Positions 29,074-37,195 of a stretch of 64,000 bases of DNA are shown in pieces. Location of the stretch: NCBI GenBank assembly GCA_963809875.1, contig CAWELC010000005.1, positions 558,001 to 622,000 on the forward strand, read 5' to 3'. The DNA comes from JAFGAS01 sp963809875. Lineage in GTDB: Bacteria; Desulfobacterota; Zymogenia; Zymogenales; Zymogenaceae. Both the position numbers and the translations under genes were made by a program. The notes beneath the pieces are model-generated. The model made no database searches, was not told the DNA's origin, and worked only from the letters and a program-made list of their open reading frames with translations. How positions within the stretch are numbered: position 1 is the first letter of the stretch; every line of letters begins with the position of its first letter.

Positions 29074-29093
29074 TATCGGCAATAGTGCCGATA
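29074..29093. promoter_or_regulatory. Perfect 8-4-8 inverted repeat, candidate NrpR operator
   Basis: TATCGGCAATAGTGCCGATA is a perfect inverted repeat (8-bp arms, 4-base spacer) ending six bases before the -35 of the nrpR promoter. The half-site ATCGGCA(A/T) recurs at 28734-28741 (reverse), 28819-28826, 28958-28965 and 29106-29113. NrpR binding is inference. Confidence 0.7.
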
Positions 29094-29099
29094 ATACTC

Positions 29100-29128
29100 T
29101 TGACGATCGGCAAGATTTCCACTATGCT
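29100..29128 (+). promoter_or_regulatory. Promoter of the NrpR-type regulator
   Basis: TTGACG (29100-29105) and TATGCT (29123-29128) are 17 bases apart. The spacer contains the half-site ATCGGCAA (29106-29113). Transcription would start at or next to the ATG at 29135, giving a nearly leaderless mRNA. Confidence 0.6.
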
Positions 29129-29134
29129 TGACCC

Positions 29135-30145
29135 ATGAGCGACAAGATGGAAAAAAAGCGGCTGGCCATCCTCAGATTCCTGTCCGGGACGGACCAACCA
29201 CAGACGAGCCCCGGCATCACCGAAAGCTTGATTACCTCCGGTCACGAAGCGAGTGAGCGGACGATTCGCCTTTATCTTCAGGGACTCGATGATGAAGGTC
29301 TCACCGAAAACCACGGCAAGCGAGGGAGAACCATAACTGAGAAGGGGATCGCCGAGCTCGCCAGCGCACGGGTGTTCGACAAGGTCGGTTACCTGGCCGC
29401 AAAGATCGACCGGATGATGTACCGGATGACCTTCAACCTTCGGGAGCGAGCGGGTACTGTCGTTATCAATGTCAGTATTATCGGAAAAGACCGGCTCCAA
29501 GCCTCAGTCCCTCTGCTTGCGAGCGTCTTCGAGACGGGCTATTCCATGGGGAGCCTCGCCGCTTTCTTTGGCCCGGGCGAGCGAATCGGTGAGGTAGTGA
29601 TCCCGGATGACTCGGTGGGGATCGGCACCGTCTGTTCGGTTACGGTCAACGGGGTGCTGCTGTCGGAGGGTATCCCGACGACCTCGCGTTTCGGAGGCCT
29701 CCTGGAGCTCAGGAACGGAAAATATACACGTTTCGTCGAATTGATTCACTACGAGGGAACCACCCTCGATCCGCTGGAGGTGTTTATACGCAGCCGCATG
29801 ACCGACTATTTCGGTGCAACGACAACGGGAAATGGAAAGATCGGGGCGAGCTTCCGGGAAGTTCCGGCGGAGAGCCGAGCCAGGGTGCTGGACATATCGG
29901 AGCGGCTCGAACGGGCGCACCTCCGGGGGTTCATTTCGGTGGGGTGGCCGGGTCAGCCCCTCATGGGGATCCCCGTCGGGGACGGCAGGATGGGTATCGT
30001 TGTGATCGGCGGCCTTAATCCCGTGGCGATCCTCGAGGAAAAGGGTATCCACGTGCGCTATACCGGCGCTCTGGCCGGCCTGCTTGAATATGATCGGCTT
30101 TTCCACTACAAAGAAATGGAAGAGCGGGCACGAGGGCTCCTGTAG
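29135..30145 (+). CDS. nrpR: NrpR-type (DUF128) transcriptional regulator of nitrogen metabolism
   Basis: The 336-residue protein starts with a winged-helix domain (residues 8-75: KKRLAILRFLSGTD through AGLTENHGKRGRTITEKG-type wing). One NrpR effector domain follows (about 90-330), with ERIGEVVIPDDSVGIGTVCSVTVNGVLL, GIPTTSRFGGLLEL and RGFISVGWPGQPLMGIPVGDGRMGIVVIGGLNPV. NrpR represses nitrogen-assimilation genes in methanogens and releases DNA upon binding 2-oxoglutarate; bacterial single-domain versions are less studied. It diverges from the glutamate synthase-like gene and both promoters carry related dyads. No Shine-Dalgarno is seen at ATG 29135; ATG 29147 is an alternative start. Confidence 0.85.
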   Translation: MSDKMEKKRLAILRFLSGTDQPQTSPGITESLITSGHEASERTIRLYLQGLDDEGLTENHGKRGRTITEKGIAELASARVFDKVGYLAAKIDRMMYRMTFNLRERAGTVVINVSIIGKDRLQASVPLLASVFETGYSMGSLAAFFGPGERIGEVVIPDDSVGIGTVCSVTVNGVLLSEGIPTTSRFGGLLELRNGKYTRFVELIHYEGTTLDPLEVFIRSRMTDYFGATTTGNGKIGASFREVPAESRARVLDISERLERAHLRGFISVGWPGQPLMGIPVGDGRMGIVVIGGLNPVAILEEKGIHVRYTGALAGLLEYDRLFHYKEMEERARGLL

Positions 30146-30348
30146 ATCCGGGCTACCGGTGTCAACTCTAAAGCTCACGCACCGGGATAGCCGCATCACG
30201 CCGACAAGGTATGGAACCTTCCGGCCGACACCACACATCTTGAAACCCCACACAAAATCGACGTGTCTCCGGGTGCGCGAAAAGGACAGCCACCTGGGTT
30301 ACATCGATCCCGTCCAGGCGGACAGGGCGGTATTTCGAGCTCGCGGGC

Positions 30349-30378
30349 TTGAAAACAGTGCCCAGATTGATGTAAAAT
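30349..30378 (+). promoter_or_regulatory. Sigma-70-type promoter before the 30406 gene
   Basis: TTGAAA (30349-30354) and TAAAAT (30373-30378) are 18 bases apart, 28 bases before the start codon. Confidence 0.5.
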
Positions 30379-30405
30379 AAGATTATAATTAGAGGAGGTG
30401 CCGAT

Positions 30406-30819
30406 ATGAAAAAGATTATCATTTCCGGTCTTCTGGCGGGAGTCGCGATGCTCGTCATCGGCTTTGGGGTGGGGTACCTTTGTGGAATCGTATTTCCGTC
30501 GCTTATGGCGCTGTATAATAATACGAGCCTCTTCAGGGCCCAATCCGACCCGATGATGTCGCTCTACTTCGTCTACCCGTTCGTCCTCGGGCTTGTCCTG
30601 GCGTGGGTCTGGGACAAGGTGAAGGGCGTGATGAAGGGTGCGGGGTGGGCGGCAAAGGGGATCCGGTTCGGCCTGGCTTACTGGGTCGTATCGATCCCGG
30701 GCATGGTCATCTCGTTCGCCAGCTTTCCCCTGTCACTGCTTATGGTAGGTACATGGAGCGCCGGCATACTGGTGCAGGCGCTGGCCGCCGGGTTGATCTA
30801 CGCGGCAATGAACAAATAA
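30406..30819 (+). CDS. Hypothetical four-helix membrane protein
   Basis: The 137-residue protein has four predicted transmembrane helices: residues 4-34, a longer loop with YNNTSLFRAQSDPMM, then helices around 52-70, 85-108 and 112-135. I recognise no family motif. RBS AGAGGAGG is at ideal distance before ATG, and a promoter is visible upstream, so it is a real gene and probably has its own transcript. The Lys-rich start and positive-inside loops (KVKGVMKGAGWAAKG) suggest both ends are cytoplasmic. Confidence 0.75.
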   Translation: MKKIIISGLLAGVAMLVIGFGVGYLCGIVFPSLMALYNNTSLFRAQSDPMMSLYFVYPFVLGLVLAWVWDKVKGVMKGAGWAAKGIRFGLAYWVVSIPGMVISFASFPLSLLMVGTWSAGILVQALAAGLIYAAMNK

Positions 30820-31041
30820 CCGGGTGTTGAAAAGGGCCCGCCATCGGCCGAGGAGCACACATCACCTGTCTGTTTGGGGATGCGGGGGCACCGCGGCCGA
30901 TGATATGGATTCCGCATCCACTGGATTGAAGACAGAGAAGGCCGGGCGGATCCAACATCGACACCGGGCTCCTGGAACGCGGGGTTACCCCGTGGCACAT
31001 ATCGGAAGGAAACGGAGGGCGCTATCGTAAAGGAAAACCTC

Positions 31042-32136
31042 TTGCTGTTTGCCGGGGACAAAGCCCTCGGGCTCATTCGGGACGGCGGTCTCTCTCCGGC
31101 GTCCGTCAGGACTATCCTGGGGGCGGCCGGCGGGCCGAAGTGGCTGGTGCTGTACGGCCTCGACCGGGCGATATTCTTTTCGTGGCTTTCGGGTCCCGCG
31201 GTTCCCGTGGACCTGGTTGGCTCGTCCATCGGTGCGTGGAGGTTTGCGGCGGTCGCACAGGGCAGGCGCGCGCCCGATGCCCACGAGACGCTCAGGGAGG
31301 CGTACACGGGCCAGACCTACGAAACCAAACCGTCCGCCGGGAAAGTCTCGGACGAAGCGATGAGGATCATGCACGCCTACCTCCCTGCGGACGGGATCGA
31401 TGAGATTTTCCGAAATCCCTCGTTTCGCCTGGCGATTATTTCCATGAGGGGGAAGGGGGCCTTTGGATCGACCCACAGGCGCCGCACGGCCGTCGGGATG
31501 CTCCTGGCCGGAACCGCCAACGCGGCTTCGCGCAAAAACCTCGGGCGCTTCTTCGTCAGGACAATCTTCGCCGATGGAAGGGACGGCGGGCGGCCCCACG
31601 CATCAGCGGCGTTTGTGGGCGACCCGATAGGCACCAGCGAGGTGCACCTCACAAGGGACAACATCAGGAAGGCAATCCTTGCCTCCGGTTCGATCCCGGT
31701 AGTCATGGAAGGGGTAAGGGACATCCCGGGGGCGCCTCCCGGCGTCTACTGGGACGGCGGGTTGGTCGACTACCATGTCACGATCCCGGATTCATCCGTC
31801 GACGGAAGGGAGGGGATCGTCCTTTTCCCCCATTACATCGACCGCATCATCCCCGGCTGGTTCGATAAGCACCTTCCCTGGCGAGGGAAGGCGCCTACCG
31901 GTCAGGAAAGGATGCTTCTGATCTGCCCGTCCCGGGAGTTCGTCGGGCGCCTTCCCTACGGAAAGATTCCCGACCGGACGGACTTTAAGCGGTTTTTCGG
32001 AAACGATAAGGAGCGGGTCGCTTTCTGGAAGAAGACGGCGGCCGAAAGCGAGCGGCTCGGGGATGAATTCCTGGAGCTGGTCGGGTCGGGCAGGATCAGG
32101 CAGCGTATACGGCCGCTCTCGCTGCTGGGAACGTGA
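31042..32136 (+). CDS. Patatin-like phospholipase
   Basis: The 364-residue protein has the patatin catalytic dyad. The nucleophile Ser is in G-S-S-I-G-A-W (about residue 62) and the Asp in D-G-G-L-V-D-Y-H (about 240), and the oxyanion loop LGAAGGPKWL lies before the Ser. It would hydrolyse ester bonds of membrane lipids or related substrates. The start is unclear: no ATG fits, and TTG 31042 follows AAAGGA. It is transcribed in the same direction as the 30406 membrane gene, 220 bases downstream. Confidence 0.85.
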   Translation: MLFAGDKALGLIRDGGLSPASVRTILGAAGGPKWLVLYGLDRAIFFSWLSGPAVPVDLVGSSIGAWRFAAVAQGRRAPDAHETLREAYTGQTYETKPSAGKVSDEAMRIMHAYLPADGIDEIFRNPSFRLAIISMRGKGAFGSTHRRRTAVGMLLAGTANAASRKNLGRFFVRTIFADGRDGGRPHASAAFVGDPIGTSEVHLTRDNIRKAILASGSIPVVMEGVRDIPGAPPGVYWDGGLVDYHVTIPDSSVDGREGIVLFPHYIDRIIPGWFDKHLPWRGKAPTGQERMLLICPSREFVGRLPYGKIPDRTDFKRFFGNDKERVAFWKKTAAESERLGDEFLELVGSGRIRQRIRPLSLLGT

Positions 32137-32283
32137 ACGCGGAGATTCGGGACAAAAACCGGGCACTATCGGCGGGAAGAAGGAAGTGGCGATGAAAAGC
32201 CTGCGGTCCTGCGGCGGCTTGGCCGGACTTCGGATGTCGGAGGAGTCTCGTATGGCCCAAAATCCAGATAAGGAGATGTTATC

Positions 32284-32619
32284 GTGACAAGAATACGAAA
32301 GCTGTTGTCTCTTGCGCTCGCATGCGCGCTACTTACCGTTCTTTTCCTGCCGGCAATCGCCGCCGAGGAAGGACCGGATAAAGCCGGCACCTATAGCGGA
32401 TACCTCTTTGCCAAGCTCGATAATATCGGGACGAAATCCGAGGGGCCGAGCTATTATCTACAACAGTTTGATAATAGCGAGATCCACATAATTAAGAACG
32501 GTATCCTGTGGCAGCACGACGCGGAATTGGACAACTACTTGAACACGAAGGTGATGATAACGGGGGTTCTTGAAAGCGGGCAATTGAGGTATACGAAGAT
32601 AGAACCGTTCAAATATTGA
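32284..32619 (+). CDS. Small secreted protein (OB-fold-like), function unknown
   Basis: The 111-residue product starts at GTG, with AAGGAG eight bases upstream. Residues 1-26 form a signal peptide ending in AIAAEE. The mature part of about 85 residues is rich in beta strands (YSGYLFAKLDNI, SYYLQQFDNSEIHIIK, KVMITGVLESGQLRYTKIEPF). This pattern resembles small bacterial OB-fold proteins such as YgiW/DUF5818-like, but I cannot confirm a family. It is exported to the periplasm or beyond. A rho-independent terminator follows 95 bases downstream. Confidence 0.75.
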   Translation: MTRIRKLLSLALACALLTVLFLPAIAAEEGPDKAGTYSGYLFAKLDNIGTKSEGPSYYLQQFDNSEIHIIKNGILWQHDAELDNYLNTKVMITGVLESGQLRYTKIEPFKY

Positions 32620-32714
32620 AAAACTATCGAGGGGAGGGGCTTCCTTATAGGAGGCCATTCTCCGTCGATCTTTTGATGGGCCGTGCATCACTCTCCAGCC
32701 AAAGCCCCAGGCAA

Positions 32715-32743
32715 GGACCCACATAGGTGTGTGGGTCCCTTTT
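32715..32743 (+). terminator. Rho-independent terminator
   Basis: A 9-bp stem, GGACCCACA (32715-32723) with TGTGGGTCC (32730-32738), is followed by CTTTTC on the plus strand, after the small secreted protein gene. Confidence 0.75.
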
Positions 32744-32789
32744 CATTATCGGGCCATCGGCCGGCAGTCGTCGGGGAGATATCTCCCTT

Positions 32790-32876
32790 TCAGATTACCG
32801 TTACGTAGAGCAGGTAGCCCGTCAACATGAGCATGACAACGATCATGATCCAATCGCCGAATTCGTCTTCTTTCAT
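32790..32876 (-). CDS. 28-residue single-helix membrane peptide
   Basis: A short minus-strand frame encodes 28 residues. It starts MKEDEFGDW, then IMIVVMLMLTGYLLYVTVI, a single transmembrane helix with an acidic N-terminal tail. The ATG at 32876 is preceded by GAGGAG with six to seven bases of spacing, which is the main support. It ends with TGA at 32790-32792. The acidic N-terminus and hydrophobic C-terminus resemble small regulatory membrane peptides. It lies alone in an 870-base gap between a terminator and the esterase gene. No homologue is known to me. Confidence 0.6.
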   Translation of the reverse strand: MKEDEFGDWIMIVVMLMLTGYLLYVTVI

Positions 32877-33511
32877 TTCCGGTCTCCTCGTCTTTACCGT
32901 CTAGACAACGCATGTGCCTTGTATGTTCCTTCATGATCTATTAAAGCAATCCATATGCCAGAAATCGAATCGCTTCACTCTTTTAGATGCTACACTATCG
33001 TACAAATCTCCTACTTTCTGTGATTTGGTTTACATTTCTCTTGAATTCCCGCACGCTCTGCCACGCCGACACACTGCATACGTTGCAGGCGTTGCAGGCA
33101 TGAACCTGCGTGTACCGAGCCGACGAGTATCTTTCCACTGTTACTATTCGGAAGGTGTCTATATTTATCCAGTAATATCAACCACTATATGTATGATCAA
33201 ACTTAATAAGCATCTATAACTGATTTGATATGTTGCGGAAGGGTTGCAGCAGGAAACGAGATGAAACACATCTTTCAAGGCGGTTACGGGAGGAAAGTCC
33301 TGGTGCGGCGAAGACCCCGGAATCTGATGTTTTGTGTCCCTCGCTTGTCCGGGACATCGGATCGTTCGGCTCTTTCGCGGACGTCACGAAGGTCTCGGCG
33401 GCCCCGTCAGTGACGACACCCGTGCGAGTGGATATCGCCGCAGGGTGGTTCCGGCGGCGGCCGCACTTCTCCGCCTCGCGAACGTCTGCGCGAGCCCCCG
33501 GCGCGGGATGG
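32877..33511. other. Intergenic region, no supported gene
   Basis: Between the 28-residue peptide and the esterase gene the first half (to about 33220) is AT-rich and the second half GC-rich. No frame with ribosome site and plausible composition is found. A long plus-strand open frame from 33230 continues antisense through the esterase gene and is a shadow. The AT-rich part could hold the promoter of the peptide gene. Confidence 0.4.
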
Positions 33512-34720
33512 TCAATGATTGCCCATCTGCGAGCCGATCCACCCCATGATCTCATCGATATGCGCGGAGATGAACTCGGGCTTGTGGCGGCCGCCGGGGA
33601 TGACGTTCAGTTCGGGATACACGGCGGCCCCGCGGGCGAGCAGGCGGGGCACGATCAACGGGATGTGGGAATCGAGGTTGAAGTCGTCCTTCGATCCGAC
33701 GATGATATAGTAGCGCTGGTCGGTAAGATTCGCGTCGCCCCGGTCCAGCAGCTCCACCGGATTGACCGCGGAAAGCCGCTCCCACACCGGGCGGTCTTCC
33801 GACCAGACCTGCCCCGGAATCCTGTCACTGTCAAACACCGGGTAGTAGAGCCATTCCTCCGTTATTCCGAGGAGCCCTCCCAGGGGAGCGGCGTCGACGA
33901 TCCGCTTCGGGTTGTCGGCCGCGATCAGGGCGTAGCGCGCGGGATCATATTTGGCGAGCTTATCTCCCCCGATCCCGTACCGGAGGTCGGCGGCCGGAAA
34001 GATCGGCACGAGGATATGGGAGAAGGACGGGTGTTTCAACCCGTAGTAGAGGACACCATACCCTCCCATGGAGCTGCCCATGAGAATGACGCCCTCCGGG
34101 TCCGTGCGAACGTTGAAGGCCGACGAGACGAAGGGGACGATTTCCTCAAAGAAATGATCCTCGAACCGCCCGAGGTTACTGTTGATGTAAAAGGTCCCGC
34201 ACCGGTCGTCAAACCAGGTCGCCGGATCGTCGGTCCCGTTTCCCGAGACGGAAAAATCGGGCATCACCACGACAACCGGGCCGATGGTCCCCGCCGCAAT
34301 CGCACGATCCAGCGGCTCGAGCAGGAGATTCGCCCACGTCTGCGGCCGGCTCGCGTACCCGTGCAGCGCGAAGACGACCGGGTAGGGGTCGCCCTTCGGG
34401 TCATACCCGGGGGGCAGGTAGACAAGGAGCGGCCTCTGCGTTCCGATGATATCGCTGGGCAGCGCTTCTTCATACCTTACGGAAGTCCCCTCGGGCCGGG
34501 CCGTCTCGTCGGGTCCAACGAATGCGACCAGGGTTCCCGCGCCGTTGTAGACCGGCTTGGCGGACTCCCACGGAGCCGCCCGGTTCACGACCGACGGGGG
34601 CAGCGGCAGCGGCCCCTTAAGCCACGCGTAGAACGCTACCCCGCCCAGCATCACGACGAGAGCGATCAAGACCAGGGAAAGGCGGCGTAACACGAGATTC
34701 CTTTTTCTCGGGGGTTCCAT
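33512..34720 (-). CDS. Membrane-anchored alpha/beta hydrolase, putative esterase family
   Basis: The 402-residue protein has an N-terminal membrane anchor (residues 13-33). An esterase-D-like alpha/beta hydrolase domain follows: RPLLVYLPPGYDPKGDPYPVVFALHGYA, a nucleophile elbow G-S-S-M-G-G near residue 220, an acid in VGSKDDFN (about 345) and the catalytic His in GGRHKPEF near 380. These are features of the 'putative esterase' family that hydrolyses carboxylic esters such as feruloyl or siderophore esters. It is probably located on the outer face of the inner membrane. The substrate is unknown. Confidence 0.85.
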   Translation of the reverse strand: MEPPRKRNLVLRRLSLVLIALVVMLGGVAFYAWLKGPLPLPPSVVNRAAPWESAKPVYNGAGTLVAFVGPDETARPEGTSVRYEEALPSDIIGTQRPLLVYLPPGYDPKGDPYPVVFALHGYASRPQTWANLLLEPLDRAIAAGTIGPVVVVMPDFSVSGNGTDDPATWFDDRCGTFYINSNLGRFEDHFFEEIVPFVSSAFNVRTDPEGVILMGSSMGGYGVLYYGLKHPSFSHILVPIFPAADLRYGIGGDKLAKYDPARYALIAADNPKRIVDAAPLGGLLGITEEWLYYPVFDSDRIPGQVWSEDRPVWERLSAVNPVELLDRGDANLTDQRYYIIVGSKDDFNLDSHIPLIVPRLLARGAAVYPELNVIPGGRHKPEFISAHIDEIMGWIGSQMGNH

Positions 34721-34748
34721 GTGCTCCTCCTCGGACTCATTTCCGGTT

Positions 34749-35231
34749 TCATGAAGGATTCTTTTTACCGGTCAGCTCTTCGACCTCAATTTTAACCACC
34801 GCAGTGATGGTCAAGATCTCATCGTTGATCGTAAACTCGGACGGGTTTACGTCCGGCGCAACACCTGTCATGAGGGTGAGGAGACCGGCCCGCTTCTCGT
34901 CGGGGTCCGTAAGCAGCCGCGCCCGCCCGTGCCCGATTACCGATCGGTAGGCTACCCCCCATTCGCAGGCGCTTGTCCGATCCTTGGGTGCCGTGATCGA
35001 GACATCCGCCTCGGCCTCAAACGATACGCCGGGATTTTTCGCGATCAGCGCCATCTTCTTTCCGTCGTAGGAGGAGTGGAAGAAGATCGCGCCGTCCCGG
35101 TAGCCGAAGTTAACCGGGACGATATACGGGGGGGCGCCCGGGTCGTTGATCGCCAGTCTAAGGATCTGAGCCCTCCTGAGCACTTCCTCTATCTCTCGCC
35201 GATCGGTGATCTCGCGCTCGCTTTTTCTCAT
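34749..35231 (-). CDS. Pyridoxamine 5'-phosphate oxidase-like flavin-binding protein
   Basis: The 160-residue protein has the split beta-barrel FMN-binding fold. It starts MRKSEREITDRREIEEVLRRAQILRLAINDPGAPPYIVPVNFGYRDGAIFFHSSYDGKKM, which is the typical NimA-like/PNPOx pattern of a start helix, then PYIVPVNFGY, then HS--GKK for FMN phosphate. The C-terminus has SEFTINDEILTITAVVKIEVEELTGKK. Such proteins bind FMN, F420 or heme and reduce nitro compounds or are of unknown role. ATG 35231 is preceded by GGAACAGG; the longer frame upstream is not family-like. Confidence 0.87.
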   Translation of the reverse strand: MRKSEREITDRREIEEVLRRAQILRLAINDPGAPPYIVPVNFGYRDGAIFFHSSYDGKKMALIAKNPGVSFEAEADVSITAPKDRTSACEWGVAYRSVIGHGRARLLTDPDEKRAGLLTLMTGVAPDVNPSEFTINDEILTITAVVKIEVEELTGKKNPS

Positions 35232-35287
35232 ACCTGTTCCTTTCCGGTTGCGACATACCTTTGCGCCGAAACGGGCCGTATGCCTTC

Positions 35288-36649
35288 CTACTGCTCCATG
35301 ATGAAATATTCTTCCCGTCCCCCAAGCGTCGTCTTGAGAACGTCCGGCCCGAACGTCACGTCGCCCGACACGTTGTAGTTGGGCGGGACGTAGTCCTTCG
35401 TGCAACCGGGGCACGGTACGAGCGGCCCGATCTCAAAACGCGGGTATTCGGGGAAGAATTCGTCGGTCAGGTGCACGTAGCCGCCGGTAAACGAGAAGGC
35501 GGCGTCCGCGTCCGGGAGGGGGAGGTAGCCGGAGATCGGCCCGGTATCGCCGACCAGGGCCGAATCAAACGGGCCGACGAACGCGGCGGGGTAGAGCGTG
35601 ACCAGGTCGCCTCCGGGGGTAATCCCGTCCACGTTCTTTCCCGCGAGGTCAACTGTCCTTGGGGTATCGCCGGCAACAAGGATGTCAAAATGCCCCGGCG
35701 CCCCCTTCATCTGGTAGGTATCAAGGGCGATAAAAAGGATATCGCGGTTGGCCTTCGTCCGGATAGTGGCCGAAAAGGTCGTCGTTATAGATTCGGAAAG
35801 CCCCGGCGCGATGCCGGAAAGGGGGAAATCCGACCTGGCGACCGAGCCGTCGGGGAAGACCGAAAAGATCGTCAACGTCTCGTCGTCGAACGCCGCCAGG
35901 AAAAGCCGATCGCCGCCGTTTTCCACCGCGTCGATCTTTACCGGGCGCTCCTGCGCCGCGGCGTCCCACGCCAAGATTACCGGTGCGCGTGCGATATCGC
36001 CGGCCGAGAGGCCAGCGCCGATCGGGGCGACGTACCTGACCTCACAGACCGAGATTAACTGATTCTTCAGCTTCCCGAAGAGGATGAAGGCCCCGTCGTC
36101 GGTAAGGTATATCTTCTGATACGAATAGATACCCTCTTCTTGTGGGGCCGGGGGTGACGCACCTTGAATATAATCATAGAGAGCGCTCCTTATACGGTCG
36201 ACCGTCACCTCGTACTCTTCGGTTTTACCGAACCGAGTGAACCGGACCGGCGGATCATCCGCCACGTGGACGGTGATCTCCGTATTCCCGAAAGGGGTTT
36301 TCATGCCGAGCGTGTGATCGCCCACGGGGAGCGTTAGCCGGAAAACATGATGGTTTCCCCCAGACGAGAGTGCATAGGGAGAGCCGTCGACGGTAAGCTC
36401 TACGGCCGATGGGGGCAGGCCGACGAACCGTTTGGGCGCACCGAGGAAGAGAATCGGCTCGACCTCGATGCCGATTGACCATTTTGCGGCGACCCCGAGC
36501 ACGGAGAACTCCGTGGGAACTGTTGCCTCGGGGGCTGGATAGACGATCTCAACGCAGGTCCCCGGAAGGATGGGGCGGACGCAGGAGACGATAAGGAGGA
36601 GTACGATACTCAGGATGATGATGAGTGTGATGAGGATGGGTCTTTTCAT
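35288..36649 (-). CDS. Lipoprotein or membrane-anchored protein of unknown function
   Basis: The product (about 453 aa) starts with a hydrophobic segment, PILITLIIILSIVLLLIV, ending in S-C, a likely lipobox. The extracytoplasmic part contains beta-rich, Pro/Gly-rich segments with an Ig-like or PEGA-like look (VPTEFSVLGVAAKWSIG, LTLPVGDHTLGMKTPFG). It also has a C-P-G-C-T motif near the C-terminus that could bind metal or form a disulfide. I recognise no family. ATG 36664 is an alternative start 15 bases upstream. It is separated by about 55 bases from the PNPOx-like gene downstream. Confidence 0.65.
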   Translation of the reverse strand: MKRPILITLIIILSIVLLLIVSCVRPILPGTCVEIVYPAPEATVPTEFSVLGVAAKWSIGIEVEPILFLGAPKRFVGLPPSAVELTVDGSPYALSSGGNHHVFRLTLPVGDHTLGMKTPFGNTEITVHVADDPPVRFTRFGKTEEYEVTVDRIRSALYDYIQGASPPAPQEEGIYSYQKIYLTDDGAFILFGKLKNQLISVCEVRYVAPIGAGLSAGDIARAPVILAWDAAAQERPVKIDAVENGGDRLFLAAFDDETLTIFSVFPDGSVARSDFPLSGIAPGLSESITTTFSATIRTKANRDILFIALDTYQMKGAPGHFDILVAGDTPRTVDLAGKNVDGITPGGDLVTLYPAAFVGPFDSALVGDTGPISGYLPLPDADAAFSFTGGYVHLTDEFFPEYPRFEIGPLVPCPGCTKDYVPPNYNVSGDVTFGPDVLKTTLGGREEYFIMEQ

Positions 36650-37149
36650 ATCGCCGCGCTTCATAAGGGTGTGTCGAAATGATACCGCAATAGACGTGAA
36701 AAACAAATAAAAAAGGGAGCACTGTAGCCCCGCGAAGCAGGGGTGGTGGGGCGATGCGGGAGGTGTTGACGTATTGGGGATGGGGTGGCGCTGATAAGCG
36801 ATGGAGTCTGAGACCGTAGACTGACCCGAGACTCTTATTACGGGGGGACGAAAGTTCGTCATTGCGAGGAGCCGAAGGCGACGCGGCAATCCCCTGACTA
36901 CATTACGGAATTGGTGGCACCGGCGAAGCGGAGCCGAAGTCGCGAGAAGCCGAAGGCTTCGTGGCGATCTCCTTGACTAAAAGGGTAATCCCTGAGCATA
37001 GGCAAGACGCCACTTGCGGGCAACCCGCGGGCTGCCCTTGTCACCCGGTCGATGGTAACCCGCGGCATACGGTGACAGTCGGGGGATTGCCGCGGGCCGC
37101 TTCGCGGCCCTCGCAATGACGATGAAAAGGGGGGAATCCGCGACAAAAA
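36650..37149. repeat. Repeat-rich intergenic region with REP-like palindromic elements
   Basis: No gene is supported here. Three copies of a dispersed element occur at 36857-36900, 36940-36979 (degenerate) and 37074-37121 (inverted). Each has the form CGTCATTGCGAG...GCGGCAATC with a GC-rich centre. The same element recurs at 45689-45733 and 45756-45795. The last copy here forms a hairpin (GGGCCGC/GCGGCCC). Confidence 0.75.
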
Positions 37150-37180
37150 AGGGGGACCTTTCGGCCCCCCTTTCTTGCAC
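37147..37180 (-). terminator. Terminator after the acyl-CoA dehydrogenase gene
   Basis: On the minus strand GGGGGCC-GAAA-GGTCCCCC is followed by TTTTTT, just beyond the end of the gene. It is a textbook intrinsic terminator. Confidence 0.85.
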
Positions 37181-37195
37181 GATATATGGACGCTC

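Noticed and set aside
33230..34690. Long plus-strand open frame over the esterase gene
   Set aside because: It is antisense to a clear alpha/beta hydrolase, is Arg/Asp/Pro-rich and has no fold pattern or ribosome site. GC-rich third positions create such shadows.
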